Assembly: GCF_003286915.1 (NCBI RefSeq)
Contig: NZ_QMFY01000025.1
Coordinates: forward strand, 1 to 53,812
Direction: 5' to 3'
DNA length: 53,812 nt
Source of the DNA: Pseudochryseolinea flava
Lineage (GTDB): Bacteria; Bacteroidota; Bacteroidia; Cytophagales; Cyclobacteriaceae
Part shown: piece by piece, positions 24,101 to 32,470 of the stretch
Numbering within the stretch: position 1 is the stretch's first letter
Layout of the letters: each line of letters opens with the position of its first letter
The notes under the pieces: model-generated
Databases searched by the model: none
Seen by the model: the letters and a program-made list of their open reading frames with translations, nothing else
Told to the model about the DNA's origin: nothing
Program-made: the position numbers and the translations under genes

Positions 24101-25452
24101 CTGGAGCGGAAGTGCAAAAGCCATTAGCGACAGTTGTGATCGGTGGATTAATTAGTGCAACAATTTTGACACTCTTTGTTTTGCCCTGCCTGTATGTTTA
24201 TGTTGAACGTATTAAGGTTTTGGTTCCGAATAAAACCCTGGTCATTTTGTTTGTGTTTGGATCGTTCGCGTGTAGCTATGGTCAGACGGTGTCCGTAGGT
24301 GAAGCTGTTGCTACCGCATTAAAAAACAACCCGCGTATAAAAGCGGAAACAAATCGAGTAGAAGCGCAGCAACAACTGAGGAAGTCCAGCGTGGATCTTC
24401 CCAAAACAGAAGTTATCTACATGCGTGGCCAATACAATAGCTATGCAAAAGATGATAACAACTTTTCTGTAACGCAGTCGATACCCTTTACCGTATTCGG
24501 TGGACAGCGATCATTGAATCGTGCGAATGAAAAGTCTGCTCGGTTGCAAAAAAAGAATACGGAGAACGAGCTTGTGTATCAGGTGAAACAAGTTTACTAT
24601 GAACTGTATTATTTGAAGTCCCGACGTAAGTTGTTAATTCAACAGGATAGTTTGTTTGAAGGATTTTACAAGTCGGCCTCGTTGCGATTCAAAACGGGTG
24701 AAACAAATATTTTAGAGCAAACTACTGCCGATGCCCAACGAAGTGAATCGAAGAATGCGATTTTTCAGATCGATGCCGACATCCATGTTATGCGGGAGCA
24801 CTTGAAAGCAATGATGAATACGCAAGAACTGCCCGATATCAATGTAGATACTTTTGATGTTATCAATCGAGCAACTTCTGTTGATTCGTTAAATGAGGAT
24901 GCAAATTCGATGCTTGCCCTGTCAAGACAAGACGTCGTGATTGCAATAGCGGAAAAAAAATTAGCGTCAGCCAAGTTTGCGCCGGATTTGCTTGCTGGTT
25001 TTTTTAGCCAAACGCTGATCGGTAGTGTCCATCCAACATCAGGCGAGCTTGCAACAAGAAGTGATCGCTTCACTGGGTTTCAGATCGGTGTTGCAATTCC
25101 GTTGTGGTTTGTTCCACATCAAGCACGCTTAAAGGCGGCAAAGTATTCCACGGTAGCTGCACAGCATGATTATGAATACAAACGACTCGAAGTGAATGCC
25201 ATATTTCAGCAAACACTTCGAGAGTATGAAAAACATAAGACGTCGCTCGCGTACTATCAATCCGCCGGATTGCCGAATGCACAACAAATAATTACGCAAT
25301 CGAAAGTCGCGTTCAGCCAAGGTGAAGTGAGCTACGCCGAGTATCTCTTCGGTGTCCGAAGCGCGGTGACAATTCAGGAACAATACCTGAAAACTTTGAA
25401 CGATATGAATCAAACAATAATCTATCTGGAATTCCTTTCTGGAAATAAATAA
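21109..25452 (+). CDS. CzcA/CusA heavy-metal RND pump fused to a TolC-like outer-membrane channel
   Basis: 1447 residues. Residues 1 to about 1035 form a heavy-metal RND proton antiporter with twelve membrane segments. The proton-relay helix DFGLIVDGAVIIVE (Asp401, Asp407, Glu414) matches CzcA/CusA, and GGEFLPTLEEGDFAVE is the usual start of the second porter half. From about 1040 the chain continues through a second signal-like hydrophobic segment (VILFVFGSFACSYGQ) into a TolC/OEP-type outer-membrane factor (VGEAVATALKNNPRIKAE onward). The fusion is seen in other Bacteroidota and puts pump and exit duct in one gene. The internal signal-like stretch suggests cleavage after export. Expected substrates are Co/Zn/Cd or Cu/Ag; the neighbouring Zn-type ATPase favours Zn/Cd/Co. 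Confidence 0.94.
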   Translation: MLDKVIYFSIKNKLAIGILTLLLVVWGSYSLVQLPIDAVPDITNNQVQIITSAPSQSALDIERLVTFPIEQTMATIPEIEEMRSFSRFGLSVVTIVFKEHVDVYWARQQVNERLAIALTQIPKGIGTPEMAPVTTGLGEIYQYIVRPEKGFEQKYNAMQLRSFQDWIVRRQLLGIPGVADVASFGGYLKQYEVALNPDRLRSYNLSIKDVFTALEKNNQNTGGAYIDKKPAAWFIRSEGLIKSIDDIANIVVTNTTDGVPILIRNIGDVKLGSATRYGAMTYNAEGDVVGAVVMMLKGENSNAVVMRVKERVEQIKKTLPEGVTIDAFLDRSELVDRAIGTVEKNLIEGALIVILVLVLFLGNLRAGLIVASVIPLAMLFAVSMMHLFGVSGNLMSLGAIDFGLIVDGAVIIVEATMHHLGLRTITSRLRQDEMDQEVYTSASKIRTSAAFGELIILIVYLPILALVGVEGKMFKPMAQAVSFAILGAFILSLTYVPMMSALFLSKQTERKRNLSDKMMDFFNRLYTPMIKRALRAKLLVIISSILLLIASLFAFLRMGGEFLPTLEEGDFAVETRVLTGSSLSYTVEASSKAAAVLLREFPDEIEEIVGKIGSSEIPTDPMPIEACDLIINLTPKNKWTKARDREALAEKMTEALEVIPGVTFGFQQPIQMRFNELMSGIRQDVAVKIFGEDLNVLTDLSQRVAKVVRKVSGTRDLYVEEVTGLPQIVVDINREEVAKYGLNIEDINQVINASFAGQSAGLVFENDQRYDLVVRLTDENRKSIDDVRNIFVMTPKGEQVPLKQLADIEFKIGPNQIQREDAKRRIIVGFNVRGRDVASVVRDIEEMIEKEVDFPPGYYPVFGGQFENLEAAQARLSFAVPMALALILVLLFFTFQSMKQALLIFTAIPMAAIGGVFALIVRGMPFSISAGVGFVALFGVAVLNGIVLIAQFNRLKEEGITDMDDIILKGTHARLRPVLMTAAVASLGFLPMAIATSAGAEVQKPLATVVIGGLISATILTLFVLPCLYVYVERIKVLVPNKTLVILFVFGSFACSYGQTVSVGEAVATALKNNPRIKAETNRVEAQQQLRKSSVDLPKTEVIYMRGQYNSYAKDDNNFSVTQSIPFTVFGGQRSLNRANEKSARLQKKNTENELVYQVKQVYYELYYLKSRRKLLIQQDSLFEGFYKSASLRFKTGETNILEQTTADAQRSESKNAIFQIDADIHVMREHLKAMMNTQELPDINVDTFDVINRATSVDSLNEDANSMLALSRQDVVIAIAEKKLASAKFAPDLLAGFFSQTLIGSVHPTSGELATRSDRFTGFQIGVAIPLWFVPHQARLKAAKYSTVAAQHDYEYKRLEVNAIFQQTLREYEKHKTSLAYYQSAGLPNAQQIITQSKVAFSQGEVSYAEYLFGVRSAVTIQEQYLKTLNDMNQTIIYLEFLSGNK

Positions 25453-25458
25453 TCGGTT

Positions 25459-26688
25459 ATGATGACAAGAAATTACTTTCAATATATAGCTGTTGCCTTG
25501 ATGCTTCTTGGGTTCATGCTGTCGTGTTCTACAAATCATGAGCAGCCATCGACGGAGGAACACGAGGAGCATGATGAAAGCGTTGTTGAGCTTTCGGAAG
25601 AGCAAATGAAAAACGTAGGTGTGGAATTGGGTACGGTAGAGCAAAAGCAAATCAGTGGAACGATTCATGTAAACGGTAAATTAGATGTGCCTCCACAACA
25701 ACTTGTAAGTGTATCGGCACCATTGGGTGGTTTTTTAAAAAGTACACCACTACTACAAGGGTCACTGGTGAAGAAGAATCAGTTAATCGCTAGTGTCGAA
25801 AACTTAGAGTTTATTCAAATACAACAAGATTTTCTCGAAGCTAAAAATCAGCTTGACCTTGCACGAATGGACTTCGATAGGCAACAACAACTGGCAAAGG
25901 AAAATGTGAACTCGCAAAAGACGCTTCAGCAAGCACAAAGCAACTACAGAATATGGGAAGCAAAGTATGTGGCGTTGAAGGAAAAGTTACGCGTATTGAA
26001 CATTGCAGTCGGTGATGTTGAAAATGGTATCATTAAAAGCGCTATTAATTTGTACTCACCAATCAATGGCTACGTTACTGAAGTAAATGTCAACATCGGC
26101 AAATATGCAAACCCAACGGATGTGTTGTTTGAGATTGTCGACACTGAACATCTGCATGCGGAGTTGATTGTATTTGAAAAAGATGTTCCGAAACTCAAGA
26201 TCGGGCAGAAGGTCAGGTTCACGTTAGCAAATGAATCGACGGAAAGAATGGCAACGATTTATTTGATAGGTCGCGAAATAGGGGAGAATAGAACGGTCCA
26301 AATTCATTGTCATATCGACAAAGAAGATCGTGAGTTGTTACCTGGCATGTATTTATCAGCAGCTGTAGAAACTGGTGGTGCATTGGTTCCGGCGTTACCA
26401 AATGAAGCGCTACTAGATTATCAAGGGAAGAAGTATATATTCATTGCTTCCCCGGAAGACGTAGCGCAGAAACATGAACATGAAGACGATGCGACGGACG
26501 AAGTTAAGCATCATCATGAAGAAGGACAACATTTTGCGATGCTAGAAATACAGGTTGGAAATACGGAACTCGGTTATACGGAAGTTTCTTTACCTGATAG
26601 TTTACGAGCGTCTCGGGTGGTCGTGAAAGGGGCCTATGCGTTATTGTCGAAGATGAAAAATAGTGAAGAAGGCGGCCATGTACATTAA
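25459..26688 (+). CDS. RND efflux periplasmic adaptor lipoprotein (CzcB-like)
   Basis: 409 residues, only six bases after the pump stop. The lipobox (LGFMLSC, about Cys23) anchors the protein. Acidic/His-rich tracts follow (EEHEEHDE near 35, HEHEDD and HHHEEGQH near 340-355). The core has the adaptor order: barrel-sandwich hybrid (VSAPLGGFLKSTPLLQGSLV), an alpha-helical hairpin (FLEAKNQLDLARMDFDRQQQL), the second lipoyl half (YSPINGYVTEVNVNIGKY) and a beta-barrel. It links the inner-membrane pump to the outer-membrane channel and in metal pumps can hand metal to the pump. The His-rich loops are consistent with Zn, Co or Ni. Confidence 0.93.
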   Translation: MMTRNYFQYIAVALMLLGFMLSCSTNHEQPSTEEHEEHDESVVELSEEQMKNVGVELGTVEQKQISGTIHVNGKLDVPPQQLVSVSAPLGGFLKSTPLLQGSLVKKNQLIASVENLEFIQIQQDFLEAKNQLDLARMDFDRQQQLAKENVNSQKTLQQAQSNYRIWEAKYVALKEKLRVLNIAVGDVENGIIKSAINLYSPINGYVTEVNVNIGKYANPTDVLFEIVDTEHLHAELIVFEKDVPKLKIGQKVRFTLANESTERMATIYLIGREIGENRTVQIHCHIDKEDRELLPGMYLSAAVETGGALVPALPNEALLDYQGKKYIFIASPEDVAQKHEHEDDATDEVKHHHEEGQHFAMLEIQVGNTELGYTEVSLPDSLRASRVVVKGAYALLSKMKNSEEGGHVH

Positions 26689-26713
26689 TTATTTTGACTA
26701 AACGAAGTGTAGA

Positions 26714-28693
26714 ATGAGCAACAATTCACCAACAGAAAAGATACATGATCATTGTTGTAGTGCAGATGGCGTGGGTACGCATGGAAAACAAGGGCACGAT
26801 CATGATCACGCCCATGATCACGCCCACGGGGATCATAGCAATTCTTCGTGGCTTCAACATTGGAAGTTACTTGTCGCATTGGTGATGCTGGTCGCGCTAC
26901 TGGTATTAGCGTATGGCTTCAATATTGAACTTCCTAAGCGTGTGGGGTTAGTTGTCAATGCCGTTGCTTTTTTGCTGGCGGGGTGGAGTGTGTTAAGGTT
27001 AGCCTATCGCAAACTTCTTCTTGGCGATATATTTAACGAATTTGTCTTGATGAGTGTAGCGACGCTAGGTGCATTTTATATTGGAGAATATACGGAAGGT
27101 GTTGCTGTCATGGTCTTTTATTCGATTGGTGAATGGTTTCAAGAATCTGCTGTGAAGCGCGCGAAAGCAAGTATCAAGGCTTTACTCGATATCAGGCCGG
27201 ATCATGTAACCGTTGTGCGTGATGGAAGTCCTACGCGCATGAAACCATCGGATGTAAGTGTTGGAGAGATTATCCAAGTGAAGGTAGGTGAGAAGGTTGG
27301 GTTGGATGGCGTGTTGATTTCCAATATGGCAACCTTCAATAGTGCAGCGCTCACAGGTGAAAGCATGCCACAAACAAAAAGTTCCGGTGAGACTGTGCTC
27401 GCGGGAATGATCAATCTTGAGCGGGTAATTGAAATTAAAGTCAATGCGTTATTCAAAGACAGTAAGCTCAGTCGGATTTTGGAAATGGTGCAAGATGCAA
27501 CGGCTCGTAAGTCGCAAACTCAGCTTTTTATTTCACGATTTGCAAAAGTGTATACGCCTATTGTTTTCTTTCTTGCGTTGGCGCTCATACTACTTCCTTC
27601 CTTTATTGTTGATGGGTATGTGTTTGATGAATGGCTCTATCGTGGATTGGTATTCCTGGTGATCAGCTGTCCATGCGCGCTTGTAGTGTCTATACCATTG
27701 GGTTATTTCGGTGGTATCGGGCTTGCGTCGCGCAATGGTATCCTGTTTAAAGGCGGCAACTTCCTTGATGTCATGTCGAAGATAGATACCGTTGTGATGG
27801 ATAAAACGGGGACACTTACGAAGGGCGTGTTTAAGGTTCAACGTGTTGAGTCAGTAAGCATACATGTGGATGAATTTGTGCGTGTAGTGGCAGCGTTGGA
27901 ACGGGCATCAACGCACCCTATCAGCAGGGCCATTGTAGCATTCGCTGGAGATATAGATACACTGAAAGCGACAGATGTGCGGGAACTTGCCGGCATGGGA
28001 TTGCAAGGTGTCGTTAATGGAAAGGTAGTACGCGCAGGTAACTTAAAATTGTTATCACAGTATAAGATCGATTTTCCAAGTGAGCTTGCCAACGAAGTGA
28101 ATAGTCTGGTGGCGATTGCAATTGACAATGAATATGCAGGTTATATTGTGGTCGCTGATGAAGTTAAAGATGACGCCCGTGATGCGGTTGAAAACATGCG
28201 CGCGCAGAATCTCCATACGGTGATGTTGTCTGGCGATAAGCAGTCCGTTGTTGATCAGGTAGCGAAATCACTTCGCATAGATCAGGCGTACGGAAATCTG
28301 TTGCCGGCGGAGAAGGTAGATAAGGTTCAACAATTGAAAAAATCGGGAAAGCGTATCGCCTTTGTCGGTGATGGCATTAACGACGCACCTGTGGTAGCAT
28401 TAGCAGACGTTGGTATTGCAATGGGTGGGTTGGGTAGTGATGCAACGATTGAAACTGCGGATGTGGTCATTCAAAATGATCAGCCATCAAAAATTGTTAC
28501 GGCGATTAAGATAGGCAAGATCACGAGAGATATTGTGTGGCAGAATATTATCCTTGCCATGGCGGTAAAGGGTCTCGTACTTTTGCTCGGTGCGGGCGGT
28601 GTTGCTAACTTATGGGAAGCTGTGATCGCGGATGTTGGTGTAGCGTTACTCGCAATCTTAAATGCCGTTCGCATACAACGTAAAAACGTTTAG
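26714..28693 (+). CDS. P1B-type heavy-metal ATPase (Zn/Cd/Pb type)
   Basis: 659 residues. A His/Asp-rich N-terminal tail (HDHDHAHDHAHGDH) replaces the usual HMA domain. The machinery is complete: TGES actuator loop, SCPCALV with the metal-binding CPC (319-321), DKTGTLT with phosphorylated Asp363, THPIS in the nucleotide domain and GDGINDAP. The last membrane helix carries ADVGVALL (Asp640), the DxG signature of Zn/Cd/Pb exporters (P1B-2). It exports metal from the cytoplasm to the periplasm, where the CzcA system can expel it from the cell. It lies 25 bases after the adaptor gene and so probably in the same operon. Confidence 0.94.
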   Translation: MSNNSPTEKIHDHCCSADGVGTHGKQGHDHDHAHDHAHGDHSNSSWLQHWKLLVALVMLVALLVLAYGFNIELPKRVGLVVNAVAFLLAGWSVLRLAYRKLLLGDIFNEFVLMSVATLGAFYIGEYTEGVAVMVFYSIGEWFQESAVKRAKASIKALLDIRPDHVTVVRDGSPTRMKPSDVSVGEIIQVKVGEKVGLDGVLISNMATFNSAALTGESMPQTKSSGETVLAGMINLERVIEIKVNALFKDSKLSRILEMVQDATARKSQTQLFISRFAKVYTPIVFFLALALILLPSFIVDGYVFDEWLYRGLVFLVISCPCALVVSIPLGYFGGIGLASRNGILFKGGNFLDVMSKIDTVVMDKTGTLTKGVFKVQRVESVSIHVDEFVRVVAALERASTHPISRAIVAFAGDIDTLKATDVRELAGMGLQGVVNGKVVRAGNLKLLSQYKIDFPSELANEVNSLVAIAIDNEYAGYIVVADEVKDDARDAVENMRAQNLHTVMLSGDKQSVVDQVAKSLRIDQAYGNLLPAEKVDKVQQLKKSGKRIAFVGDGINDAPVVALADVGIAMGGLGSDATIETADVVIQNDQPSKIVTAIKIGKITRDIVWQNIILAMAVKGLVLLLGAGGVANLWEAVIADVGVALLAILNAVRIQRKNV

Positions 28694-28754
28694 ATATAAC
28701 TGTTTGATGTATCCAGCGGCAGCTGTTGAATGATAGCGGTCAATGACGTCTTCG

Positions 28755-29168
28755 CTACTCATGTGTAACGAGCTCAAGATCGGCTTTCAGTAATCCAAGA
28801 AGTGTTTCATCAGAGAGCGGCTTGGCAATGTAACGCGGTGATCCGAGTCTACTGTTCCCGTATTGATGTGCGGGGAAAGACTGATCGCTCGACGTCATGC
28901 CAATAACTTTGTTTACATACTTTCCGTAGAAATTAAAGCGCGACAGCCGTTGCATAAAGTCATAGCCCATCTTCGGTAAGTCGAAATCCATAAAGATCAA
29001 AAATGGAAAAAGCTTTGATTCTACTTCCAATCTGCAGAGCATGTTCAACGCCTGATTACCATTCAGCGCAATAAGTACTTCTATGTCTTTATCGAATTCC
29101 TGTACAGTACGCTTGCTGGCGTAGTTGTACAGATAGTCGTCCTCGATAAAAAGGATCATCTTTTTCAT
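28755..29168 (-). CDS. Stand-alone response-regulator receiver protein
   Basis: 137 residues from ATG 29168 (MKKMILFIEDDYLYN); a start three codons upstream is also open. It is a single receiver domain: acidic pair IEDD (9-11), phosphorylation site in FMDFDLP (Asp61 most likely), MTSSDQ with the switch Ser/Thr, and conserved Lys in YIAKPL. There is no output domain. The usual Asp-x-x-x-Pro loop is slightly changed, and the helix 1 region is longer than usual. Such proteins relay phosphate or act by protein contact. It faces the metal ATPase gene and has no adjacent kinase. Confidence 0.87.
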   Translation of the reverse strand: MKKMILFIEDDYLYNYASKRTVQEFDKDIEVLIALNGNQALNMLCRLEVESKLFPFLIFMDFDLPKMGYDFMQRLSRFNFYGKYVNKVIGMTSSDQSFPAHQYGNSRLGSPRYIAKPLSDETLLGLLKADLELVTHE

Positions 29169-29581
29169 TGTACACAATGTTTACTTCTTCAAAACTATGA
29201 AGTAGTAAGACGGTATAACATCCGCAAAAGGTTGTAAATCGTTTTCCGTTGAATCATGTACTCGCCTACGCGTAAGTACGGAGTGTAATATTTGATGCGA
29301 TTGTGATCAATTCTTCGCGGACGTTGCAGGCATTTTATCGCTATCCTAGCACCTGAATTTGCTTTCCTTGCACGAAAAACCACGGCCACGAAATTCGAAA
29401 GTCTTGATTTAATGTGTAATATCTATCTATTTATTAAACAGAGCTTTATTTAGGCGTCTTTTTTTGTCTAAAAAACTCGATTTCATGTTAATTTAACCGT
29501 TTGCGAAAGCCGTTGACGGAGGTTACTTCGTAAATTGTTTGGCTCATTAAAAGCATCGCTCTGACCCTTAAGTGTATTGGT
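29169..29581. other. Intergenic region between divergent genes
   Basis: About 410 bases. It must hold the promoters of the response regulator (minus) and the surface operon (plus). An 8-bp TACGCGTA palindrome lies near 29270. The minus-strand frame 29195-29389 has no family resemblance and was not accepted. No terminator or RNA gene is evident. Confidence 0.4.
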
Positions 29582-32470
29582 GTGAAAAACCTCTGGTTCG
29601 CTATATTTTTTGTAATGCTGTCGATCGTCCCAATGATGGCACAGAAATCGGCCGTCATCGGTACAATGGTCACGAGACCCAATGCCATCTTGGTGCTCAA
29701 TCCTCCCGATAGAAATCAGGGATTCTTGTTACCTCAACTCTCAACAGCCGAAAGATTATCGATTACACCCGCCGCGCCTGCCGACAACGGTTTGATCGTG
29801 TTCGACACAGATGAAAAATCTTTTTACTTCTGGAAAGATGGCGCATGGGTAAAAGGGCTCGGTGCCGACGCTGTAGCGCAGTTCTTAACTTTTGATGCGA
29901 CAACGCAAACACTGTCGTTAACAGGCGCAGGGAATGTTGACTTAAGTTCGTTGAAAGAAATTCCATCCGTAACAGGAAATGACGGACGCTTTTTGAAAAC
30001 AGATGGAACCACGTTGGTGTGGGAATCTATTAATAGCGTGGGTGACATCACGGCCGTGAATAGTTCGAATGGTTTATCAGGCGGAGCGACATCTGGTGAT
30101 GTAACGCTTTCTGTCAACACGGATGGAGCGACTATCACTACCAATGGCGCAAATGCACTTCAACTTGCAGACGCCGCCGTTACGAATGCTAAGCTCGCGC
30201 CGAGTGCTGTCAATTCGAATTCCATTGCAGATGGTTCTATCAATACAGCTGACCTCAGTAATGGTGCTGTCGATCCAACCAAAATCGCATCGGGTGGTAA
30301 TGACAAGGTGTTGACAACAACTGCAGGTGGAGTTGTTACATGGTTGGATCGATCGACATTTGCAGACGATAATCAGAACCTAAGCTTAACAGGAAACACA
30401 TTGAACATCGATGGTGGTACAGGTGTGGATCTTAATGATGTGACTGTCGCCGGTGGACAAATTACCGGAACACTCGATGCGTTGACAATCCAAACCAATG
30501 CGATCACAGATGTTCAGTTGGCTGATAATGCTGTTGATGCAGCTGCGATTCAAACGAACGCAGTAACAAGTGCAGAACTTGCTGATGCGGCCGTTGATGC
30601 CGCTGCCATTCAAGATGGTATAGTCGGAACAACGAAAATTACTTCCGGTGGCAACGATAAAGTATTGACGACGACAGCGGGCGGTGTTGTGTCATGGGCG
30701 GATCGCTCAACATTTACAGATGATAATCAGAATCTAAGTTTAACAGGAAATACATTGAACATCGATGGTGGTACGGGTGTGGATCTTAATGATGTGACTG
30801 TCGCCGGTGGACAAATTGCAGGAACACTCGATGCGTTGACAATCCAAACCAATGCGATCACAGATGTTCAGTTGGCTGATAATGCTGTTGATGCAGCTGC
30901 CATTCAAACGAACGCTGTAACAAGTGCAGAACTTGCAGATGCGGCCGTTGATGCCGCTGCCATTCAGGATGGTGTAGTCGGAACGATAAAAATTACTTCC
31001 GGTGGCAATGATAAAGTATTGACGACGACAGCGGGCGGTGTTGTGTCGTGGGCGGATCGCTCAACATTTACAGATGATAATCAGAATCTAAGTTTAATAG
31101 GAAATACATTGAACATCGATGGCGGTACAGGTGTGGATCTTAGTGATGTGACTGCCGCCGGTGGACAAATTGCCGGAACACTCGATGCGTTGACAATCCA
31201 AACCAATGCGATCACCGATGTTCAGTTAGCAGATAATGCTGTTGATGCAGCTGCAATTCAAACCAACGCAGTAACAAGTGCAGAACTTGCAGATGCCGCT
31301 GTTGATGCTGCTGCGATTCAAGATGGCGTAGTGGGAACAACGAAAATTACTTCCGGTGGCAATGATAAAGTATTGACGACGACAGCGGGCGGTGTTGTGT
31401 CGTGGGCGGATCGCTCAACATTTACAGATGATAATCAAAATCTAAGCTTAGCAGGAAATACATTGAACATCGATGGTGGTACAGGTGTTGATCTTAATGA
31501 TGTGACTGTCGCCGGTGGACAAATTACCGGAACACTCGATGAGTTGACAGTTCAAACCAATGCGATTACAGATGTTCAGTTGGCTGATAATGCTGTTGAT
31601 GCAGCTGCGATTCAAACGAACGCAGTAACAAGTGCAGAACTTGCTGATGCCGCCGTTGATGCGGGTGCCATTCAAGATGGTGTAGTCGGAACGACAAAAA
31701 TTACTTCCGGTGGCAATGATAAAGTATTGACGACGACAGCGGGCGGTGTTGTGTCGTGGGCGGATCGCTCAACATTTACAGATGATAATCAAAATCTCAG
31801 TTTAACAGGAAACACGTTGAATATTGTTGATGGCACCGGGGTGAGTTTGGATCCTCTAACGATATCTGGCGACGTAGCGGGAACCGTTAATGCAACGACG
31901 GTTACAAAATTACAAGGACGAAATGTGTCGAGTGCCGCACCGCCGCTGAATAGTATTCTCGTATGGAACGGTACCACGTGGGTTCCTCAAACTGTAACAG
32001 CAGTAGGCCCAACGACACAATACTATGCCGTTGATCCATCGGCGTTCCAAGGTCTCGAGCCAACCAATGGTAGCAATGAAACAGTGCTCGGGCTTTATCA
32101 AGACGACAACACTTTCGTGACCGCCAATGGCGATGGTCGTCAAATCATGGCGCCTGTAAATCTTCCAGATGGTGCCACCATTCAAAATGTTACCGCGTAC
32201 TATTCCGATCTCTCTGTATTGGGAGATTTCACAATCTCACTTTATCGGAAGAGTTTTACAAGCGGAAATGAAGTGCTTGCCTCACGGTCAACGTTGCTCG
32301 TAACTGTTGGCATTGTTTCATTCAACCTGATACCAACGGCATTGTTTGGGCAAGTCGTCGATAATTCTCAGTATAGTTATCGCGTTCATGTAACATTCAC
32401 TGCGTCGTCGCAAGGCCCCGGGTTATTGGATCAACGTCTCTATGGAATCCGAATAGAATATACCAAATGA
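29582..32470 (+). CDS. Secreted surface protein with four near-identical 118-residue repeats
   Basis: 962 residues starting at GTG 29582 (KNLWFAIFFVMLSIVPMMAQ signal peptide). The N-terminal part (GFLLPQLSTAERL, GLIVFDTDEKSFYFWKDGAW) is found at the start of many Bacteroidota surface proteins. Residues 263-734 are four tandem 118-residue repeats, followed by the first 11 residues of a fifth. Each contains NTLNIDGGTGVDL, ITDVQLADNAVDAAAIQTN, SAELADAAVDAAAIQDG and GGNDKVLTTTAGGVVSW. The pattern suggests a stacked beta-solenoid or trimeric stalk. The C-terminus (about 810-962) is a separate beta domain (ISLYRKSFTSGNEVL, YSYRVHVTF) with no clear T9SS signal. It overlaps the next gene by four bases, so it is co-expressed with the T9SS-linked genes downstream. 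Confidence 0.88.
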   Translation: MKNLWFAIFFVMLSIVPMMAQKSAVIGTMVTRPNAILVLNPPDRNQGFLLPQLSTAERLSITPAAPADNGLIVFDTDEKSFYFWKDGAWVKGLGADAVAQFLTFDATTQTLSLTGAGNVDLSSLKEIPSVTGNDGRFLKTDGTTLVWESINSVGDITAVNSSNGLSGGATSGDVTLSVNTDGATITTNGANALQLADAAVTNAKLAPSAVNSNSIADGSINTADLSNGAVDPTKIASGGNDKVLTTTAGGVVTWLDRSTFADDNQNLSLTGNTLNIDGGTGVDLNDVTVAGGQITGTLDALTIQTNAITDVQLADNAVDAAAIQTNAVTSAELADAAVDAAAIQDGIVGTTKITSGGNDKVLTTTAGGVVSWADRSTFTDDNQNLSLTGNTLNIDGGTGVDLNDVTVAGGQIAGTLDALTIQTNAITDVQLADNAVDAAAIQTNAVTSAELADAAVDAAAIQDGVVGTIKITSGGNDKVLTTTAGGVVSWADRSTFTDDNQNLSLIGNTLNIDGGTGVDLSDVTAAGGQIAGTLDALTIQTNAITDVQLADNAVDAAAIQTNAVTSAELADAAVDAAAIQDGVVGTTKITSGGNDKVLTTTAGGVVSWADRSTFTDDNQNLSLAGNTLNIDGGTGVDLNDVTVAGGQITGTLDELTVQTNAITDVQLADNAVDAAAIQTNAVTSAELADAAVDAGAIQDGVVGTTKITSGGNDKVLTTTAGGVVSWADRSTFTDDNQNLSLTGNTLNIVDGTGVSLDPLTISGDVAGTVNATTVTKLQGRNVSSAAPPLNSILVWNGTTWVPQTVTAVGPTTQYYAVDPSAFQGLEPTNGSNETVLGLYQDDNTFVTANGDGRQIMAPVNLPDGATIQNVTAYYSDLSVLGDFTISLYRKSFTSGNEVLASRSTLLVTVGIVSFNLIPTALFGQVVDNSQYSYRVHVTFTASSQGPGLLDQRLYGIRIEYTK
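30368..31815 (+). repeat. Tandem array of 354-bp coding repeats (4 full + partial)
   Basis: The motif GATAATCA recurs at 30368, 30722, 31076, 31430 and 31784, each exactly 354 bp apart. The copies differ at only scattered positions (for example GATGCGTTGACA versus GATGAGTTGACA). A diverged partial copy of the flank (GGTAATGACAAGGTGTTGAC) precedes the array near 30295. High identity implies recent amplification or gene conversion, so copy number may vary between strains or be misassembled. Confidence 0.95.

Noticed and set aside
29195-29389. 64-residue minus-strand frame upstream of the response regulator
   Set aside because: No recognisable family, Arg-rich, and it lies in the expected promoter region.
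30368-31815. CRISPR-like regular repetition
   Set aside because: The repeats are 354 bp, in frame within one coding sequence and have no spacers. They are protein repeats.
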